Assembly: GCA_964627045.1 (NCBI GenBank)
Contig: CAZVIK010000009.1
Location: forward strand, 1 to 39,490
Direction of reading: 5' to 3'
Length of the DNA stretch: 39,490 bases
Origin: CAZVIK01 sp964627045
GTDB taxonomy: Bacteria; Acidobacteriota; Terriglobia; Bryobacterales; Bryobacteraceae
The notes below the pieces were generated by a model. It had not been told where the DNA came from, ran no database searches, and saw only the letters and a list, made by a program, of their open reading frames with translations. Position numbers and translations under genes: made by a program. Below, piece after piece: positions 36,016 through 39,490 of this stretch. Numbering within the stretch: the stretch's first letter is position 1; every line of letters starts with the position of its first letter.

Positions 36016-36727
36016 CGGATGCCTCCGTGACTGTCCGGCTGCGGACCAGCCTGGTCATCTCCACATCGGAAGTAACGATCAACCCGTCCTCGAGCATCGT
36101 CTCCAACGTCTCGGTAGCAGCGGCGATACTGTCGGGTGAGTCGATCACGGAAACCATGATCGGCAGATCCCGCATGGGGTGCAGGACACTTCGCTTGTGT
36201 TCGTGCCCCTTAGCGCCATAGCCGAGGATGCCACGATAGACGGTGGCGCCTGCGACGTCCATCATGCGGAGCTTCTTGACGATCGCATCGTAGAGCGGTT
36301 CGCCGTGCCACTTGTCGTTCTCGCCGATGAACACCCTGAGCAAGGTCGCCCGCCCTCGCTTCTCTTCATGCGGCAGCTTTGGCTCCGGTCTCGGAGATTT
36401 CCGGGCAGACTTTACAACAGTGGTGTCCTGAACCTCGATCAGGCCGTCGGTGACCATCTCGCACAGCGTCGGGAGGATCTCTTCGACCTTCTCTGCCGTC
36501 TCGATGAACTCGATGCGGATGGGCAGATGTTGCGCCAACACCTCGACCTTGGGCGTGTGCAGTTCGCGGTGGGAGCCGAACCCGGAGTAGGCTCGCGTCG
36601 CTGTAGCGCCGGTGACTCCCTTGCGCATGAGGAAGGCCATGATCGAGTCGTGCAGGGCTGTCATGTGGTGTTGGGTGTCTTCGTTGATGAAGATGACCAC
36701 CCGTTTCGCGGGGCCTTTGGCCAGCAT
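35993..36727 (-). CDS. Tandem DUF190 (PII-like) protein, two domains
   Basis: The 244-residue product contains two PII-like units. The N-terminal one (KRVVIFINEDTQHHMTALHD, GVTGATATRAYSGFG, LPIRIEFIETAEKVEEILPT, GLIEVQDTTVV) is the more divergent. The C-terminal one (LLRVFIGENDKWHGEPLYDA, VAGATVYRGILGYG, LPIMVSVIDSPDSIAAATET, GLIVTSDVEMTRL) is close to the neighbouring single-domain protein. A basic linker (SARKSPRPEPKLPHEEKRGR) joins them. The first lacks the GEPLYDAI strand, having TALHDSIM instead, and may bind a different ligand or partner. It starts 17 bp after the antiporter stop. Confidence 0.87.
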   Translation of the reverse strand: MLAKGPAKRVVIFINEDTQHHMTALHDSIMAFLMRKGVTGATATRAYSGFGSHRELHTPKVEVLAQHLPIRIEFIETAEKVEEILPTLCEMVTDGLIEVQDTTVVKSARKSPRPEPKLPHEEKRGRATLLRVFIGENDKWHGEPLYDAIVKKLRMMDVAGATVYRGILGYGAKGHEHKRSVLHPMRDLPIMVSVIDSPDSIAAATETLETMLEDGLIVTSDVEMTRLVRSRTVTEASDATSKPR

Positions 36728-36744
36728 TCCGCCTCCTTTAGCTT

Positions 36745-37953
36745 TCAGGAATCCAGATCCCCTACAGGCTCTCCGTAAACCGACTCCTTCAATTCCCGTT
36801 CTTGTTCAGGCAGCAGGTGCCGCGGCATGAACCGCGCATTCGCGATGGCCGTCGGGATGACGGCGCTGCCGATCACCGTCGCCACCAGGTGAGAGTACTG
36901 CGTCTGATCGATGATGCCGTGATTCAAGCCGAACAATGCCGAAATAGTCCCGAACGTCAACCCCGTGGACATCATCAACGAGTAGTATGTACCTTCGTGC
37001 CCGTTGTAGCCGAAGGCACGAACCGTCGGCAGCAGCCCCGCCAGCTTTGAACCCATCTTGGCAAAGAACAGTGCCACAAACACAAGGGGGGCGGCCACCA
37101 GCGCCGGCACGGAGACGAAGCTCCCGGCCCGTATGAAGTAGAACGGCGTCAGCAGGCCGAAGGTCAGAGTCCGAAGGCGCCGGATCAGGAAGTGGTCCTT
37201 GCCTACGGTTCCCGCCAGTACCATCCCGACAAGGTAAGCCGGTAGGACTGCTTCGCTCCCGGACCAAGCGGCCAGCCCGCCGAGCCCGAACAGCAAGAAG
37301 AGCAGGTATTTTGTCTCCAATTCCGACACTCGACCACCGTAGCGCTCGAAAAACCATGGTGTCACGAACGGCAGCGCCAGGAAGAAGACGAGGCCAGTTC
37401 CTGCGAAAATCAATGTCCGGACCGTGAAGGGCGAGAAGATCAGCCCGAGCGCGATCACCGTACCCAAGTCGTTGATAAAGCAGGCCGCCAAGATGGCCTT
37501 CCCGTAGGTCGTCTGGTTGAAGCCGAGTTCCAGCATCACCGCATAGACAACGGCAACAGAGGTTGTGGACAGCGCAACGCCGGCGAGCCAACTGGGCCTC
37601 CAGGCCCAGCCTACGACAAAGTGGGCGACCATCGCGGCGCCAAAGAAGGGGGCCAAAAACCCGATCAGCCCGACGGCGGTGGATTCCTTCCACTTAGCGC
37701 GGAACACATCCGGGTCAAGCTCGGCACCGGCCAGGAAGGTGAGAACGATGGCGCCAGTGCCGGCAAGGAATGTGATCCACTCCACCTTTGCGCCCAGGGC
37801 GTTGCTGCCCGCCACCGCCCCGATGGCGAGTTGAGCCACCGTGCCGACGACGATCTCGGAAAGCGCAGTGGAAACCTTGAGCCAATTGGCCGCGAGGACC
37901 GCGACCAACGCTAGCAGGAGCCAGAGCGCCGCAACGAACCAAACCTGATCCAT
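36745..37953 (-). CDS. Cation/proton antiporter (CPA superfamily)
   Basis: The 402-residue product has ~12 hydrophobic segments with CPA2-like features: LTFLAGAELDPDVFRAKWKE, the unwound-helix region LAGVALSTTSVAVVYAVMLE, ACFINDLGTVIALGLIF (Asn161-Asp162), LPAYLVGMVLAG and TPFYFIRAGSFVSVPALV. The ion-site pair is Asn-Asp, which in characterised CPA members goes with electroneutral exchange (Asp-Asp with electrogenic). SD AGGAG precedes the ATG at 37953. The frame is open further upstream but has no family sequence. First gene of the operon with DUF190 proteins, ATPase and dynamin. Confidence 0.9.
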   Translation of the reverse strand: MDQVWFVAALWLLLALVAVLAANWLKVSTALSEIVVGTVAQLAIGAVAGSNALGAKVEWITFLAGTGAIVLTFLAGAELDPDVFRAKWKESTAVGLIGFLAPFFGAAMVAHFVVGWAWRPSWLAGVALSTTSVAVVYAVMLELGFNQTTYGKAILAACFINDLGTVIALGLIFSPFTVRTLIFAGTGLVFFLALPFVTPWFFERYGGRVSELETKYLLFLLFGLGGLAAWSGSEAVLPAYLVGMVLAGTVGKDHFLIRRLRTLTFGLLTPFYFIRAGSFVSVPALVAAPLVFVALFFAKMGSKLAGLLPTVRAFGYNGHEGTYYSLMMSTGLTFGTISALFGLNHGIIDQTQYSHLVATVIGSAVIPTAIANARFMPRHLLPEQERELKESVYGEPVGDLDS

Positions 37954-38011
37954 CGAAGGATCTCCTACCTGGTTTTCGTTGTGGTCTGCTACAGGAGGGG
38001 CGATGTAACGT

Positions 38012-38039
38012 ACTCCCACAGCGAAACCACTGTAGGAGT
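38012..38039 (-). promoter_or_regulatory. Leader hairpin of the antiporter operon
   Basis: On the minus strand a 10-bp stem with one G-U pair, ACTCCTACAG / CTGTGGGAGT, closes an 8-base loop (TGGTTTCG). It lies ~60-85 nt before the antiporter ATG in a leader of ~128 nt. No U-run follows, so it is not a simple terminator. It resembles the hairpin in the divergent dynamin leader. Confidence 0.55.
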
Positions 38040-38088
38040 CATTGGCCGCTGCAAACGGCGTAGAGCGGACTCCACCGCTTTCACTTTT

Positions 38089-38118
38089 AGTATACGATTC
38101 GGCCAGGATCTTCATCAA
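38089..38118 (-). promoter_or_regulatory. Promoter of the antiporter-DUF190-ATPase-dynamin operon
   Basis: Minus strand: TTGATG (38113-38118, 4/6 to consensus), an 18-bp spacer, and TATACT (38089-38094, 5/6). It predicts a leader of about 128 nt before the antiporter ATG at 37953. Sequence-based prediction. Confidence 0.6.
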
Positions 38119-38130
38119 GAGCCGTAGGCC

Positions 38131-38159
38131 TTGTTTGCGCCGCTTCTTTGGGGGACAAT
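38131..38159 (+). promoter_or_regulatory. Possible promoter of the second dynamin gene
   Basis: TTGTTT (38131-38136), a 17-bp spacer and GACAAT (38154-38159) point rightwards, back-to-back with the antiporter-operon promoter. Both boxes are imperfect. The predicted leader to 38319 is ~150 nt and holds three stem-loops. Confidence 0.35.
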
Positions 38160-38165
38160 GAAAAC

Positions 38166-38239
38166 AAGGTGTTGGAGTTCACCTTATAACCGCCCGGGTG
38201 GGCAGATGACTCCTGCGAGGGGTTCTCCTCGATAGGAGT
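38166..38239 (+). promoter_or_regulatory. Three consecutive stem-loops in the dynamin-2 leader
   Basis: AAGGTG/CACCTT (38166-38171 with 38180-38185). GCCC/GGGC (38192-38195 with 38200-38203). A two-level hairpin, ACTCCT/AGGAGT (38209-38214 with 38234-38239) around CGAGG/CCTCG (38216-38220 with 38227-38231). They fill most of the 365-bp gene-free interval 37954-38318. No known riboswitch consensus was recognised. Confidence 0.45.
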
Positions 38240-38318
38240 TTCTTCCAATCGCAGGAATCCCTGAAAATGGTGTCGCGCCGGCATTGCGGCTGGCGATTGC
38301 TATAGCAGGGAGGTCCGA

Positions 38319-39490
38319 TTGGCGACTTCAGACCCGCTAAACGAGCCGCAGCAGCGGCGGCTTCTCAGTAGCGCCCGGTACGCCGACAAGCTGCTGTCGG
38401 ATATCGAGGCGATCCTGACCGCCTCCGAATCGAAGACGACCTTTCCGAAGTTCCGCCCGGACGTCTCGCCATCCCAGGTCAAGCTGATCCGTCACTCGAT
38501 AGCCCGTTTTCGCGATCAACTGGCGCGTGCAATGGAGGGCCTGGGGATTGTGCATGAGGGGCCAAGCTTTGGATCGCTTCACTCAATCCGCGTGACCCTG
38601 GGGTTCATCCAGGTCGCCGTCCAGGAGATGGCGCCCCACTATTTGCGAGGATACGGCACACTGCGGGAGGGCGCTGAGCCTCAGCTTCGGGGAGTCTGCG
38701 CTGAACTGGAAGGGCTGATGGAGAGACTGGATGCGTCCTTGGCGCAAGGGCCGTCAGCCGACTTGCAGGCAAGGTTGCAGCGGCTCCAGAAGACAGGCGG
38801 AGGAGTTGAATTGCTCCGGCTTCTGGACCGAGTCATCTCCGAACGCGGATTGGTGGAACTGCGGCCGCGTTCGGCCACAATCGTGGAACGGCTGGAATCC
38901 AGCCGGTTCGAGATCGCAGTGTTCGGCCGGGTGAGTTCTGGAAAATCATCGCTCCTGAATCACATCTTGAAGACCGCCGTCCTGCCCGTGGGAGTCAATC
39001 CAATCACGGCGGTCCCCACAAGGCTGTGCCACGGCAGCGAAGCTCTGCTCACGGTCAGTTTCGCCGACCGCCGAATGGAGCGTCTTCCGATCGAACACCT
39101 ACCGGAGTTTGTGAGCGAGGTCCACAATCCCGCCAACACCAAGGGCGTCGTTCGCCTGGTTGTGGAACTCCCTTCCGAGCGGCTCAGCAACGGACTCGGG
39201 TTCGTGGACACTCCTGGCCTGGGATCCCTGGCCACCGCGGGTGCGGCCGAGACACTGGCCTAACTGCCGCAGTGCGATCTTGGCGTAGTCCTCGTGAGCG
39301 CCGGGAGGCCAATCAACGACGAGGATCTCTCGACGATCCGTGCCCTGTACGAATCGGCAATCCCGGTCAAGATTCTGTTGAGCAAGGCTGATCTCCTCGC
39401 GACTTCCGATCTGGAATCTGCGCTCGAGTACACCGCTCGGCAAGTACGTTCCCAGTTGGGCGTCGAGATCAGCGTGTGTCCTGTGAGCAC
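38319..39490 (+). pseudogene. Dynamin-like GTPase, copy 2, with an in-frame stop (runs off the window)
   Basis: TTG start at 38319 with SD GGGAGG six bases upstream. Residues 1-~195 are helical. The GTPase head follows: G1 VFGRVSSGKSSLLNHIL (203-210), G2 in NPITAVPTR, and G3 DTPG (297-300). At codon 315 (39261-39263) there is TAA. The same frame then continues without any shift as LPQCDLGVVLVSAGRPINDE and ILLSKADLL (G4 SKAD), exactly the order seen in copy 1, to the window edge. One base change (for example TAC to TAA) explains it. Either a nonsense mutation or a sequencing error in a draft assembly. Divergent partner of the other dynamin's operon. Confidence 0.82.

Noticed and set aside
38260..38310. 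Possible fluoride (crcB) riboswitch, prompted by the DUF190 genes and an ATGGTGT stretch
   Set aside because: The 5' GGCG arm that must pair with CGCC and the downstream AAAC element are missing; it also lies before the dynamin gene, not the antiporter.

Overview
The window is about 39.5 kb of GC-rich DNA (clearly above 60% G+C by eye), densely packed with genes on both strands. The best guess for the source is an Acidobacteriota genome of the Solibacter/Bryobacter type. Reasons: an acidobacterial-type duplicated orphan ABC permease (ADOP) coupled to a PadR regulator, plus a decayed copy of the same module; many TPR and FN3 secretory proteins; and an HslVU, PFOR and UbiE/UbiD gene content. 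This assignment is inference from gene content, not from a marker gene. Two runs of ten Ns show a draft assembly. Both sit inside genes, and both appear to be scaffolding artefacts with no real missing DNA.

Layout. 1-7339: housekeeping genes, with a TPR protein cut by the window edge, miaA, a secreted FlgO/TPR protein, a translationally coupled aroB-ubiE pair, nadB, and a CaCA-type membrane exchanger overlapping nadB. 7375-10314: a PadR-ADOP operon on the minus strand, whose promoter, operator and start codon are superimposed, so the mRNA is probably leaderless. 10419-13341: hslV-hslU and an FN3 lipoprotein. 13346-13800: a PadR-ADOP fossil. 13885-19481: an FAH-family hydrolase, then a PFOR (nifJ) and dihydroorotate-dehydrogenase-like pair closed by a strong terminator. 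19516-22704: a minus-strand signalling operon (hybrid-type histidine kinase, single-domain receiver, receiver-CpaE fusion), divergent from a large CBM9/DUF5916 outer-membrane protein gene (22817-25137). 25183-30804: tRNA-His, ubiD, fabG, a PflX-like radical SAM protein with a Tat-like leader, an FkbM methyltransferase and a GT9-type glycosyltransferase. 31080-33178: a membrane histidine kinase and LuxR/NarL regulator pair.

The most unusual part is 33268 to the right edge. A five-gene minus-strand operon, mostly with overlapping genes, runs: cation/proton antiporter, tandem DUF190 protein, single DUF190 protein, AAA/STAND-like ATPase, dynamin-like GTPase. Divergent from it is a second dynamin-like GTPase, interrupted by a single in-frame TAA. 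The two leaders carry similar hairpins with ACTCC...GGAGT ends. Together this looks like one membrane-directed module: ion antiport, PII-like sensors, an ATPase switch and a dynamin pair. I do not recognise it as a described system. Its function (membrane repair, ion stress or phage defence) is not shown by the sequence.
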